Below are positions 43,820 to 55,145 of a DNA stretch of 64,000 nt, piece by piece. Below the pieces are notes generated by a model that ran no database searches, was not told the origin of the DNA, and saw nothing but the letters and a program-made list of their open reading frames with translations. Origin of the DNA: Reticulascus tulasneorum (Eukaryota > Ascomycota > Sordariomycetes > Glomerellales > Reticulascaceae); contig LSAX01000013.1 of assembly GCA_001557505.1 (NCBI GenBank), positions 62,001 to 126,000 of the forward strand. Direction: 5' to 3'. Made by a program: the position numbers and the translations under genes. Positions within the stretch are counted from its first letter, which is position 1, and every line of letters starts with the position of its first letter.

Positions 43820-46800
43820 GGGGACGATTCGGGGATTAAGCACAACTGGGCATTATGGGTACGGCGTTAGAGGTCATCATCAAACGGAACAAAAAGATAC
43901 AATGGAGTTTTTGGCGAATTCAGGAGTCATTTGGATGCATCTGTTGGCGGCCTGGCATCACGTATTGTCGTGATGGAAAGGCTGGGGATTTTACACGCTG
44001 CCGTGCCACAGCGGAGGGTATCCCTCTTGTTGTTTGTACTATTATTAATGGGATGGACCAGGAAAAACTTTTTGGTTTACACCGGGTCTCTACGAGGAGG
44101 AGGAGGAGGAGGAGGAGGACCGGGAGGACGTGGTGGTAGAGAGATGCCCTAGGCGAGGTACCTAGCACCACTCGCTAATACACAATACTGTTCCGTTACC
44201 ATTACTTGTCTTCTCTTGGAAACAATCATGATGGCCAAATTGACCCTCCTCTCCCCGCCGTAGACTTTGCCCGCAACTTGCTTTCAAAGCTTCAACTCGC
44301 CCCTCCGTTGCATCGAATCCGTCTCCCGAGTCGGGTTATTCGCCACGCGCAATCTGTCCACGGTTCATTATCCTCGGGCCAGCGGTCAGGCACAGCCCCG
44401 GGGACGAGCTGTGGTAAGAGTGGAGATCGCGCCCAATAGCGAAGCCGCCGAGGGGGGGGGTCCATGAAACAGGATCCATGATCGACGGCACAGATCGCTT
44501 AGCGAGAAATTGAATCAAACACGCGAATCGAACTTGGACACTCTTTTATTTATTTATTTTGTTTTTGTGCGTGTTCTTCTTTTTTCCCGGCCTGGCTTTT
44601 CGCAGGTGGCAATGTTGCACTGGTTGGTGGGCGAAGGGTGCGGGATCGGCGGGATCAGCAACGGTCTGGACGAGGTGCTGCCGGACCGTCGCCCGATATA
44701 GAACTCGATGTTGGACAAGATCTGACAAAAACCTATCAACATTGTGCCCGTATGTAGTACACACTCACGGCACTCTGAGCACAAGACCAACGTTCGTGTG
44801 GGAGTGATGAGTGTGGGAGGTGCGTAGTAAGCCGGGGCAGGGATCATCGTTCGATAGATAGACCGAAACATTGTGGTTTCTTGTTACCATTTAATTCTAC
44901 GACGGCGTATGTACGGTCTGTACTAGTTCGCACATCACACATCTGGTCCCTCGTAAGTCTTTGCCCACTGACTACTCAGCCAGCTCTGGTTCCGGATAAT
45001 GGGGATTGGCTGGGGACCCACGAGCGGTGCAAGGGGGCGCAAAATTCGCAATGATTTGTTCTCTTTCTCTGTTCTCTCTTCCCTCCACGGACCCGCCCTG
45101 TCAGATCTCCGCGCACCCCCCCTCACACGCTCCCCCGTAAACCCCTAGCTGGTTACAAACCTTGCACGCATCCGGGCTACCTAATTAGGTACGCAGTGGT
45201 TGTATTGACTTGTTCGGTGGTGCCTTGAAACAACTTCTCCTGCCACCTGTCACCAACATCCATACGCCGTAGACAGGGTATCATTCGGGGGCTGACACAA
45301 CGTCATTCCCCTCCTACCCAGTCTCGCCAGTCTAACAGCGAACCTGATCTGAAAAGCTGCGTGGTATTAGCTGCCGGAAAACTCCCTGGCAAATCAGCTC
45401 GCACAAGCTGAAGCGTGAAAAGCAGGGCGAGCAGCACAATCACACCCTCCAACGGCCCGCTTCCCCCAACTCCCTGGCCGAAGAGACTCTCTCTCTCCCC
45501 CCAGCCGGAAGAACCGAGGGCGTCAATTGTCAAGCATTTCCTTCGTGTCATCCCATCTCCCTCAGCGTAGATCGGGGTACGGGTTTGAGGAATCTCACTC
45601 AAGCCCTGGGTCTGACCAACCTGCAGTCCAAATAAACGCTCGAGGAAGAATCACCAAACACACTCCTTGACTGTTTGTTTCATCAACTCGTCGCAAACTT
45701 CCAATGTCGGGATGGTGGTCTCTCAGCGTTGATCAGAAAAGTATGCCTCGGGAATCTCACTCAAGCCGCCCAAGATCCATCCCCAACATGTACTCCGTAT
45801 CGGCGTCCAGTCGGCGGTAATTGTCTGATATCAAAGGGAGCGGCAGCCGTTGCAACCTCCTGGGAGGTCCCCACAATCATGCTGCCGACCGAACCAGCGC
45901 CTACAGACCAAGTTACGTGGTTACCTCGTAACAAAGACTCGGAATAGCACTTTAGACGCTGTGAAATTAGAGCCTCATCCTCCCCCCTCATCTTAAATTC
46001 GCGATATGCTACGTAGTACGCGTGTTATGATCGGCATAACCGCGGCGGTCTATCCCTTGGCCGCGACCAGCACGGCCGGGGATCAGTCCCCCCCCACGAT
46101 GAGCTCCGTCCCCCGCGTTTTCCGGCTCTGCAACTATCCTATTAAACAGGTGCATTCGTCGGCGATTTGCCTTCTTTTCAAACCCCTTCCCGCTCTCTCG
46201 TGCCGCTTGCTGTGGCATTGCAAGGTCCAGAGCAGTTAAGAACGGCGTCTGACATGGGGCACGTGCGTGGGTGCATGTCCCATCATTTGTATACCCCTTC
46301 ACCCCTCGCAAGCTCGAGGCTGTGTTCGAGATGGACGTTTCATCCCAAGATCCCCCCCGGGCAGCTCAATTGCCCTCGACCATGAGATGAAATAATGGCC
46401 AAAGCTTGACTGTTCTATTTTCGAACGTTTGCATTGATCTTCGTTTGATCACTCCTCCATTCACAGGTCAAGCCACTACGGACTGACCAGCGTGTGCTTC
46501 TTGTTCCAAGGAGCTATGGATGCTCTTTTTCGTTTCATGGCAGCCTCTTCCTGCAGTGGGGTTGCAATATTCAGGGGGAACGCATCCCGAGGTCGTGGCG
46601 GGCGAAGTCTGGGCTCGTCGAGATCCCTCGGTTCTGATCTTTCATTGAACTCTGAAGTCGAGGCTTGGGCTCAATGCACCAGACGACCGGCCAGATTCTC
46701 GATCCCACCACCACATGTCAGCAGTTTGACACATCCCTATTGCGCCAGCCACGGTTGAAACAGCCTACGGCTTCGAACTCTCTAGTGCAGGCATGCCCGA

Positions 46801-48057
46801 GAAGTCCCGCCGATTGGTGTACTGGTGTGACCAACGACATCTGGCGAAGAGGCTGTGCAAATGCAATCTCCAGTCAGAATGGCCGCATATTGACCTACAT
46901 CTGGTATTACGTGCGTTGCGTCTTCTCCGGTAATCATCTCGAGTCCACAATCGCAGGCGGATGGGGGGGACTGTGGCTGGAAGTACAGTCGGATAGTCGG
47001 ACACTAGCTGCTGTAATTCATGATACCATGGGGGCGAAAACCAACCACCGATCTCCATCTCTGGCTCTCTTTCGATAGGCGTAGTGGCGGGTATTGGACT
47101 TTACGACGGCTTTTCAATTGCCATTGCCTTATTGTTTGGCCATTTCATCGCATAAGTCTCCCTTTTGATCTGGCCAGCCCATCTGGTCAAATGGCCACCG
47201 ACATCAGTTGTTGGCTGCTTCAACTTGGAAATTCAGGGCCTAATCAGTTCTGAGAGTCGCAACTATCTCGGCCTAATGAATGACAGAACCGTCACGGTTG
47301 GGCCGTACCCCCTCTATTGAGCAGCCAGCACTGCCACATTACTACGTCCATGGAGTAGAAGGAGTCGGTCTAAATGCCCGCTGGAGGCGTTCCATCCATC
47401 ACAACCGACGCTACTGTGGCCTAGGAACAACGCACTGGCAAGGACATGCACATGCATTGCAAATCATATAGGCTATGGCGTGCGGCAGCAAAATGTAGAG
47501 CGTGTAATCTGTTCTGCCTCAAGAGGTAGGTCCAGCTCGTTATGCCGATATTGGCTAGGCTTTCCTGGCTGGATCCCAAAATCTGCCTTGAGCCCCATTA
47601 AACAGGAGCGAGATGAGACGATTTGTCGGCAGGGATCACGAATCACGGCTGATGGGGATGGTCAGGTTCAAGGGACGGCGATGTCAAGCAAAAGGGTGAA
47701 TCTTTCATCCCTCGGACTGAATCCTCCTGCATACTATACATTGCTCTTTGTCATTGCATGCTTGGCTACACGCAGACAGCGCAGCACGCTCGTTACAGCA
47801 CTGGCTACGGCGCTCCCATGATATCTTGTGAAGGCTGACATTAAACAACATGAGCACTTTCGAGAGATGGATACTGTTGTAATGGAACAGGTTACAACCC
47901 ATAACGCATTGTTACAACATCTTGCGGAACGAGGATTCGCTATATTTGTGCTCGAACACGACCGTGCTTGACGTTTCGGTTCATTCTCAGTACGTCAACT
48001 ATCCTTCTATAATGCATTTTACTCCAAAGTTACACATATCATGGCAATCAACTTTCT
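43820..48057. other. 4.2 kb gene-poor spacer
   Basis: The longest gene-free stretch in the window, between the 3' ends of the disordered protein gene and the GliT-like gene. Many short frames overlap on both strands, none recognisable. An (AGG)n run lies at 44095-44119. A minus-strand ATG in good context (ACCACAATG, start 44871) opens a short frame beginning MFRSIYRTMIPAPAYY, followed by a possible donor GTGAGT. I could not complete a convincing gene there. No transposon ends, tRNA or rRNA were seen. Confidence 0.5.
44095..44119 (+). repeat. (AGG)n trinucleotide run
   Basis: About eight uninterrupted AGG units in the 3' flank of the disordered protein gene. Confidence 0.85.
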
Positions 48058-49085
48058 TCATAGTTTCAACTCAACTCGCGGCTCTGACGACAACGGCGCG
48101 ACCACCCCTGCGGCGCATAGTCCACCACTCGTCATAGCCATTGTCACGGCCTTGATCATATTCGAACAGTCCCCCGCAGCATAAACACCCGGAACACTCG
48201 TTTCTCCAAACGGCAGCGTAGTCTTGATATCACCCGTCGCCGTCAGTTCCAAGCCCAGCTGTTCCACGAACGGCCCGTTAGCCCGGCTCGTTGGGGCGTG
48301 TGCCTGGTGATGTACGTGTTAGTGGGTTTCAATCCGGACGAATCCATACCATGAATTAAGGAGTTGCCTACCAGAAAGCCCTCGGTCACTGGCTTTTCTC
48401 CAGGGCCGAAGTCTATCACGACCTGCGACTTCTGAGGCCCCATGGCTAACGATTTAATCGGCCTCGGGTCGATTTGGAAGGGGGGGTTGCTGGCTGCTTG
48501 GACCAGCTCGCTCGTCAACTCCTCGTTCCCGTTCGTGTAGATGGTCACCTTCTTCCCCAAGGGCATAGCCATGTACGCAATGTGCATTGCGAACTTCACA
48601 TTCGCCGTAGCCGTGACGGCCAACACGCCAACCGACTCGGCCCCTCGCTCCTCATACCCATGACAGAACAAGCAATGAAAGATGCCGTATGCGAAACAAT
48701 CCCCATATCCAGGAATATCCGGATAGATGTCCGTTACTCCCGTAGCGAGGACCAGTTTGCGCCCATACCAGTCCTTGCTATTCGCATCCGTGGCCTTGAA
48801 CAGCCCTTGCTCAGTCTTTTGCACAGTCTTGATCTCCACGTCTACGAAGCTGGTCGTGCTGTACCGCGCCAAGAGGTCCTCCCGGGCCTTGGCGCGGAAT
48901 TCCGCCGGCGGGACGTGGTCGAAGCCGAGGACGTTGTGCATGTGTTTTGCGCGGTCGTTCCTGTAAACGCCCGAGTCGAAGACGACAGCGGTGCGAAGTT
49001 GGCGGGCGAGAGCGCTGCCCGCGCTCAATCCGGCAGGGCCGCCGCCGATAACGAGGACATCGTGGAGGGTGCTATTCGCTGCCAT
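48058..49085 (-). CDS. GliT-like FAD dithiol oxidase / thioredoxin reductase homologue
   Basis: Flavoprotein of the low-molecular-weight thioredoxin reductase fold. Exons 49085-48372 and 48303-48058 give 319 residues (GliT has about 334). Seen directly: the FAD Rossmann motif GGGPAG at 14-19, the redox pair C138-L-F-C141 within CLFCHGYEERGAES, and the C-terminal FAD block GVYAAGDCSNMIKAV. The CLFCHG-type motif is that of GliT/HlmI/TdpH-like dithiol oxidases rather than the CATC of true thioredoxin reductase. Where reductases have a GGGxSA NADPH motif this protein reads GVLAVTATANVKFA, which supports an oxidase that does not use NADPH. Fungal members close disulfides in epipolythiodioxopiperazines or act in unrelated thiol metabolism; the substrate here is unknown. 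Start: ATG at 49085; an in-frame ATG at 49130 is an alternative. Confidence 0.85.
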
Positions 49086-49722
49086 TATAAGTTGTCGTAT
49101 CGCAGAGAAACTGGGGTTGGTACAATGCATTCAAATTAAGAAGAAGGTTCGAGTTTGCCTAGAGAATGTCGACTGAATTCATCGTCATTTCGTCCTTATA
49201 TAAATGGTTGTCGCGAACGCCAAGGATCTACTTCCTGTAGGAGCATCTTACATGTAAGTCTGCGGAATGTCTCCGAAGGGCTGAGATCCACCACGCCGCA
49301 ACCACAAACCACAACCCTAGCCGAACTACCCGTGACTTGCGTAGAGATGAGTTCATACTGACTGCACTCGGGTGTGGTGGCTGGCTGTGCTGACTTCGTC
49401 TGCTAAACGGCTACGGCAAGAATAAGCTCCGCTGCGAGAGGACCTTGATGGGTAGACTGACTCGAGTGGCTGATGAATGACGCGGGCTAGCCCAACACTT
49501 CTCACGGTTCTGACAATTACCAAAAGAAAGTTGTGGATTCATCGCAGAAGTGAGATGAAACTCGGAGCGTTATTTGGAACAATCTTTAAGGTCAGGAAAT
49601 CAATAAACTGGAATTATCAACAGTCCCATTTAAGCATATCTTGTCCCTGTGCTACTTTCGTACTAAACGTCTTCCCAGCACAGAAGGGTTCGCAACCGCA
49701 GAGGAAGCAAGCTATCAAATGC
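49086..49722. other. Promoter region of the GliT-like gene
   Basis: 637 bases between two minus-strand genes; no frame of interest. Confidence 0.45.
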
Positions 49723-50620
49723 CTATTTAACAAGGCCTGCTTTCGCAGCCGAAACAATGAAAAGCCTCCGATTCAACCCACCGGGGGTCTTGGTCACACT
49801 CTCAGGAACGTTGCTGATCTCATCGTGGATTACATAGGAGAGACTGTCCTCCGAGCACCCCCCTTTCGAAAGCCAGGCGCTGATGCTCTCCCTGGTGAAC
49901 TCATGATGGTTGATAGTCTGATGGACGTGCCCATGGTGCTTGGCATGGTTCTTGGCATGCATCCGTCGGACTTCTTCATGGCTGGTTCCTTCGACCACCA
50001 TCAACACGCCTCCTGGCTTCAGCCTCTCCACGAGCTTAGTCACCATGGCTTGTGGATCTGAGACGTGGTGCAGAGCCATGGAAATGATCACGACGTCGAA
50101 ATCGTAGAAGTTGGGGTTCTCCAGCTCTTGGCTTTCGGTCGACAGCAGGTCGCCTCGGATGGCGAATGCCTTCTCAGGAGCGAGTCCAAGGCTGGCAGCG
50201 CTCTCGTTGAACTTCGTGACCATCGCTTCCGAGACGTCGATGCCGCGTATCTCGTCGACGAATGAGCGCAACGCCTATGTAGTATCTGCTTAGCCCGACT
50301 ACCCCATTGCTCGTACTCGATGAAGAAAGCAACACATACCCATGAAACGACGCCGTAGCCGCAGGCATAGTCCAGCAACCTGACGGGGCTACCGCCCGCA
50401 GAAGGCTTGCGAATGCCGAAGGAGTCGACGTTGGATTGGACAAGCCGTGTAAGTTGAAGCATCGTGGTTTTTATCCATTCTTCGTTAGCGAAAGACTCGG
50501 CATGTTTGCTATGATCATGATCATTAGCATCATCGGTATCGATCAGAGCAGCCGCCGCAGCGCTTACTTGAAAAATTCGCGATTGCTGTCCGCAAGGGAC
50601 TTGCTTGTTTCCTCAGCCAT
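49723..50620 (-). CDS. Class I SAM-dependent methyltransferase
   Basis: Small-molecule type methyltransferase of 257 residues from exons 50620-50568, 50508-50340 and 50274-49723. SAM motif I is LLDYACGYGVVSW at about 62-74, with the acidic residue of motif II in EIRGIDVSEAM. Motif IV-like FDVVIISMALHHVSDP and motif V-like LKPGGVLMVVEG follow. The N-terminal FFNKHAESF helix is typical of ubiquinone/SmtA-like methyltransferases. A His-rich stretch (HAKNHAKHHGHVHQTINHHE) lies after motif V and is unusual. It sits upstream of, and in the same direction as, the GliT-like gene. In gliotoxin-type systems an S-methyltransferase also accompanies a dithiol oxidase, but the sequence does not show that this enzyme is one. 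Confidence 0.85.
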
Positions 50621-50936
50621 AATGCAGGTCGTACGTGATCTGAAAGAACGGCCAAGTCTACGTATTTCCACATTGTAGCAACGGGGACAGTCGACGAGAC
50701 ATTTATAAGTCAGGATGTTTCATCATTGTTGCTTGGAGACTGTATTTGCTTTGGATATTGGCACCCGTATGGTGTTGCGCAGCACCCGGAGAGATCTCGG
50801 CCACTTTTCCCACATCTCCCGTCCCTCGAATATCGAGGTGGACAACGACCGACCAACATGTAGGGGATTTCGATCAGGCAAGGAGGGATAATAGGTTCCC
50901 GACGGGGTAAAGTTGGTCCAGAAGCATTGCTAGCAA
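50621..50936. other. Spacer between the methyltransferase and mitochondrial carrier genes
   Basis: 316 bases containing the methyltransferase promoter and the carrier 3' end. Nothing else seen. Confidence 0.45.
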
Positions 50937-51863
50937 TCAACTACTAACTATATCCGGAGACGGTGTCCCTGATCGTTTGCGACCTTGTCCCATCTCTCTC
51001 ATAACCCACTCATATACAGCCCATTGGACAGCATTCACGATGAATGCACGGATAGTGCATACCGTGATACCCCGGAAGAAGACTCTCGCGCCGCCTTCTG
51101 CATATGCGTCCCTTGCAATCTGCACGGCGCCAAGTCTCTTCCGCGTGGAAGTCTCCGAAGCTTCACTGCTCAAGAGTGAAGATGTCTCCGCATGGGTCTC
51201 AAATGCCTGGGTTTGGACGCGAGTCTTTATCACGTCTAGAGGGAATATGCTCGCCCAGGTGACGATGCCGGCCAGGCCCCCGCAAAGGAGGACTTTGGCT
51301 GCTTCTTGCTGGAGGCTGCTCTCTTTCCCAGCCTCTGTGGCCATTAAGCGAGTGCTGAGTTCATACGACCAAAAGTAGAATCCATATCCAATACTGTCAC
51401 GCAACGCAGTCACGACCCCGCCGAAGTAGAGGCCTCTGACCCCCTCGGTCCGCCAGACCTGCCTAGTTATCAGCCAGCTCGATGTGGGAGGTGAAGCTAG
51501 CTGGGCTCTGCATTTGATAAGCTCTGTCGGCGTGCTCACAACCCATGTCGCGAGCCCCCCGACGGCTCCAGCAACCCAGGTCGTCCAAAGACTGGACCGA
51601 ACCGACAGGGCGTTGTTGAGAGCAGACTCAGTTCGATTATAGGACACAAAGAGCAGGGCATTCAGCGCCCCGTAACCAAGTACCGGGGCTGCTGTGCCCG
51701 AGACAAGTGAGGCGACACTCTCAAATTGGCGAACATACGATTTTGGAGTCTGCGAAGCTCCAATATCCCTGGTTTGCAGACGGACCTTGATCAGATCCAA
51801 GGGATTCCCAATGATGATCCCAACAGCTCCGCTTATGTAGCCGGCCCAGAAATCGGCAGACAT
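50937..51863 (-). CDS. Mitochondrial carrier (SLC25) family protein
   Basis: Intronless 308-residue solute carrier of the mitochondrial inner membrane. The three signature motifs are PLDLIK at 21-26, PTELIK at 112-117 and PLDVIK at 208-213, one per repeat, so all three two-helix modules are present. The start MSADFWAGYISGAVGIIIGN is a typical carrier N-terminus. The second module has Thr in place of the usual Leu or Met after Pro, and GLATWVVSTPTELIKCRAQL resembles amino-acid and carnitine-type carriers, but the substrate cannot be fixed. Its ATG lies only 34 bases after the stop codon of the small upstream gene on the same strand. Confidence 0.9.
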   Translation of the reverse strand: MSADFWAGYISGAVGIIIGNPLDLIKVRLQTRDIGASQTPKSYVRQFESVASLVSGTAAPVLGYGALNALLFVSYNRTESALNNALSVRSSLWTTWVAGAVGGLATWVVSTPTELIKCRAQLASPPTSSWLITRQVWRTEGVRGLYFGGVVTALRDSIGYGFYFWSYELSTRLMATEAGKESSLQQEAAKVLLCGGLAGIVTWASIFPLDVIKTRVQTQAFETHAETSSLLSSEASETSTRKRLGAVQIARDAYAEGGARVFFRGITVCTIRAFIVNAVQWAVYEWVMREMGQGRKRSGTPSPDIVSS

Positions 51864-51897
51864 GGTTGGCAGCAGCTACAACCTTTCCCTTGCGCTA

Positions 51898-52191
51898 TCA
51901 TGGATATAGCGGTCGTGTATCTGGATCTCTATAGTGGTTGACTTTCGCCTGCGCAATGGCAATGCCGGTGATGGTGGTAAGGTAGACGAGCATCCATCCG
52001 CCCCCAGCTATCGCCCAGAACCTCGCATTCTTCAAATTATTGGGATCTGGTATTCGATATCGAGATAGGTATTGGTAGTGGGCAAAGTGGCCGAGCACGG
52101 GTCCTGCTACGACTCCAGGCCAGTTGTCGGCGACGAAGGTTGTGAGAGGCGTTGGAGGACTAAGCGGGGATTCTTTCTTCGGCAAAGACAT
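51898..52191 (-). CDS. 97-residue predicted single-pass membrane protein
   Basis: An open frame starting MSLPKKESPLSPPTPLTTF, of no family I recognise. A conserved-looking middle (WPGVVAGPVLGHFAHYQYLS, then YRIPDPNNLKNARFW) is followed by one hydrophobic helix (AIAGGGWMLVYLTTITGIAIA, about 63-83) and a short polar tail ending DPDTRPLYP. The composition and the small size recall accessory subunits of mitochondrial membrane complexes, but this is only an impression. Its stop lies 34 bases before the ATG of the mitochondrial carrier, in a different frame. The frame upstream of this ATG continues only to a GTG, so the ATG at 52191 is the likely start. Confidence 0.6.
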   Translation of the reverse strand: MSLPKKESPLSPPTPLTTFVADNWPGVVAGPVLGHFAHYQYLSRYRIPDPNNLKNARFWAIAGGGWMLVYLTTITGIAIAQAKVNHYRDPDTRPLYP

Positions 52192-52681
52192 CGCCAGACG
52201 ATGATGGGTGAGAGTCTCCACTCCACACTATTTGTAGCGTACCACTGCACTTAAGCTTTGGTCAGGCAGCTGTGTTCTTGGGACGCATACAGCATCGATG
52301 TTTTGAGATCTGAAGGTCTTTAGATTGTCCTGCTTGTGCCGTCTTCGGGAGCGGGCTTTCCCAAGGATCTGTTGCGAAGATGCACAATCAATGAAGTTGG
52401 ATCTGCTTTAATCAAACATCAGCTCGCCCTTAAGTTACAGCACTGACCACACCCAAAGCTTTCACCCCCACCACAATTAAAGTGCCTTACATAAGGCGCT
52501 GGAAACCATGGTGGGGCAGAGAATTGGCATCACGTGATTGCGTGACAGGGTGGCGACGCGGGTCCATCGCGCCTTCATCAAAGTCAACAAACCACCCACT
52601 ATCACGACACGCTCATCTCCAGGACTTGGCACAGATCAGATCTTTACCCAGACACAAAGCCAGACTCGGTTTTGGCGCACA
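52192..52681. other. Divergent promoter region between the small membrane protein and rad54
   Basis: 490 bases holding both promoters and the rad54 leader. An upstream ATG at 52508 opens a nine-codon frame ending TGA, a possible upstream ORF in the rad54 leader. Confidence 0.45.
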
Positions 52682-55145
52682 ATGTAAGAAATAAAGCGAC
52701 CTGATCCGTCAAGTCATTCACTGATATCTGCATAGGGTTTTCGCTGCATCAACCCCAAACGCTAACAAGGAAAATATTAATCGCCCCCGATATCCAACGC
52801 CGCAGTCGCTCGACCGGCTTCACCGGCCCTTCAAATGCCCTGGTTCTGCCACACGGACTGTAGCCACTGATCGTCCGGCTCGTAAGCGCAGAAGAGTTGA
52901 CTACAAGGGAGCAGACGGCGAGATTGATACGGACAAGCCATGGACTAATACCGATCGGCTGGCTCTCGCCAATCGAGATGTCAACAAGTTTCCAGTTTTC
53001 CAAGTAAAGGATAAGTCGACCATATTTCGCAAAGCCTTTTCTATACCGCTGGTCAACAAGGATTCTGCAGCTTACAATCCCAATCGGCCACCACCGACCC
53101 TGGGTCTCCGGCAGGGGGCGGTCTTCGTTCCCAAGGCATTGCACGACCCAACCGGCGAATTTGCTATTGTGTTATACGACCCTACCATTGACGACAAGCC
53201 CAAGGGCGGAGACATTCCCGGGGAAGACCAAGTGAAGGATGCAGTACCGGAGACGAAAATCGACGCTCCTCTGGTGCACAAGAGTTTGGCGGAGATCCTG
53301 GGAATCAAGAAGAAAGTCGAGGGAGAGCATCCTCGAGTTCCTGTTGTTATTGATCCTCGACTGGCCAAAGTCCTCAGACCCCATCAAATCGAAGGTGTCA
53401 AGTTCATGTACAGATGCGTTACCGGATTGATTGAAGAGAAGGCTCAAGGCTGCATCATGGCAGACGAGATGGGCCTTGGGAAAACACTCCAATGCATCAC
53501 CCTTCTATGGACGCTTTTGAAACAATCGCCAGATGCTGGAAAGCCGACAATTCAAAAAGCTATTGTGGCGTGCCCGTCTAGTTTGGTCCGAAATTGGGCG
53601 AACGAGTTGGTGAAATGGCTCGGACCTGATGCGATTACTCCGTTCGCCATCGACGGCAAAGCATCCAAGGAGGAGTTGACACGGCAACTACGGCAATGGG
53701 CCATTTCTAGTGGAAGATCCGTCACCCGACCGGTTATCATCGTGTCATACGAGACTCTTCGCCTGAACGTCGACGAGCTGAAGCACACTAAAATCGGCCT
53801 CATGCTGTGCGATGAAGGGCATCGACTGAAGAACGGAGACAGTCAGACGTTCAGCGCTCTGAACAACCTGAACGTCTCACGTAGAGTCATTCTGTCCGGT
53901 ACACCTATTCAGAATGACTTGTCCGAGTACTTTGCTCTTATCAGTTTTGCAAACCCAGACCTCCTTGGTACACGTCTCGAGTTTCGCAAGCGATTCGAAC
54001 TTCCGATCCTCCGTGGCAGGGACGCTGATGCCTCTGAAGCCGACAGAAAGAAAGGTGACGACTGCCTAGTCGAGCTTTTGGCAATCGTCAACAAGTTCAT
54101 CATTCGCCGAACCAACGATATCCTGTCCAAGTACTTGCCTGTCAAGTACGAGCACGTCGTCTTTTGCAATCTCGCACCATTTCAACTGGATCTGTACAAC
54201 TACTTCATCACGAGCCCAGATATCCAAGCGTTGCTGCGTGGCAAAGGCAGTCAGCCGCTCAAGGCGATCAACATCTTGAAGAAGCTCTGCAACCACCCCG
54301 ATCTTCTGAACCTTGCCGATGATCTACCAGGATCGGAGGTCTGCTACCCCGCAGACTACGTGCCGAAAGAAGCCCGTGGCCGCGATCGGGAAGTCAAGCC
54401 TTGGTACTCTGGGAAGATGCAAGTACTCGACCGCATGTTGGCTCGCATCCGCCAGGACACCAACGACAAAATTGTGCTCATTAGCAATTATACCCAAACT
54501 CTCGATCTCTTTGAGCGCCTCTGCCGTTCCCGAGGGTACGGATGCCTTCGTTTGGACGGTACTATGGTGGTCAACAAGAGACAGAAGCTTGTTGACAGAT
54601 TCAACGACCCCGAGGGCTCTGAATTCGTTTTCCTGCTCAGCAGCAAGGCGGGTGGGTGTGGTCTCAATCTCATCGGTGCCAATCGACTGGTTCTATTCGA
54701 CCCAGACTGGAACCCAGCGGCCGATCAGCAAGCCCTGGCACGAGTGTGGCGTGACGGCCAAAAGAAAGATTGTTTCGTTTATCGCTTCATCACCACAGGT
54801 ACAATCGAAGAAAAGGTGTTTCAACGCCAAAGCCACAAGCAGAGTCTGTCCAGTTGCGTCGTCGATTCTGCCGAGGATGTCGAGCGCCATTTTTCGTTGG
54901 ACAGTTTGCGCGAGCTGTTCCAGTACCGTCCTGGCACCAATTCTGATACGCACGATACTTTCAAGTGCAAGCGATGCAAGCCTGATGGGAAGCAGCATAT
55001 CAAGGCACCGGCTATGCTGTACGGTGACACGAGCACATGGAATCACTTTGTCAATGACGGGCTGAAGCCCATTCAGGACTTGTTGCTCAGGCAAGAGTGC
55101 GGAGAGCCTGAAGTGTCTGCAGTGTTTCAGTACATTTCGCATTAG
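52682..55145 (+). CDS. rad54: Rad54 DNA translocase (Swi2/Snf2 family)
   Basis: ATP-driven double-strand DNA translocase that works with Rad51 in homologous recombination. The main exon, 52736-55145, is open throughout. It carries a basic N-terminal part (RPARKRRRVDYKGADG), then the helicase motifs: DEMGLGKT (Walker A, about 244-251), DEGH (Walker B, about 360-363), SGTPIQNDL, and C-terminal LSSKAGGCGLNLIGANRL and QALARVWRDGQKK. RPFKCPG near residue 37 is also a Rad54 N-terminal landmark. No ATG opens this exon's N-terminus in frame. The acceptor CATAG at 52731-52735 leaves a G, which joins AT at 52682-52683 before a GTAAGA donor to form a start codon split by an intron, giving 803 residues. 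Transcription upstream could instead supply another start that I cannot see. The family identity is certain; the first residues are not. Confidence 0.92.

Noticed and set aside
44517..44540. CGAATCGAAC word resembling a tRNA T-loop
   Set aside because: Flanking sequence does not form the five-base T stem or a cloverleaf.
44554..44871. Possible small two-exon gene, MFRSIYRTMIPAPAYY
   Set aside because: A good ATG context and a possible donor are present, but no acceptor yields a recognisable or convincing second exon; kept only as a low-interest note.
52508..52534. ATG at 52508 as the start of rad54
   Set aside because: The frame ends at TGA after nine codons; it can only be an upstream ORF in the leader.
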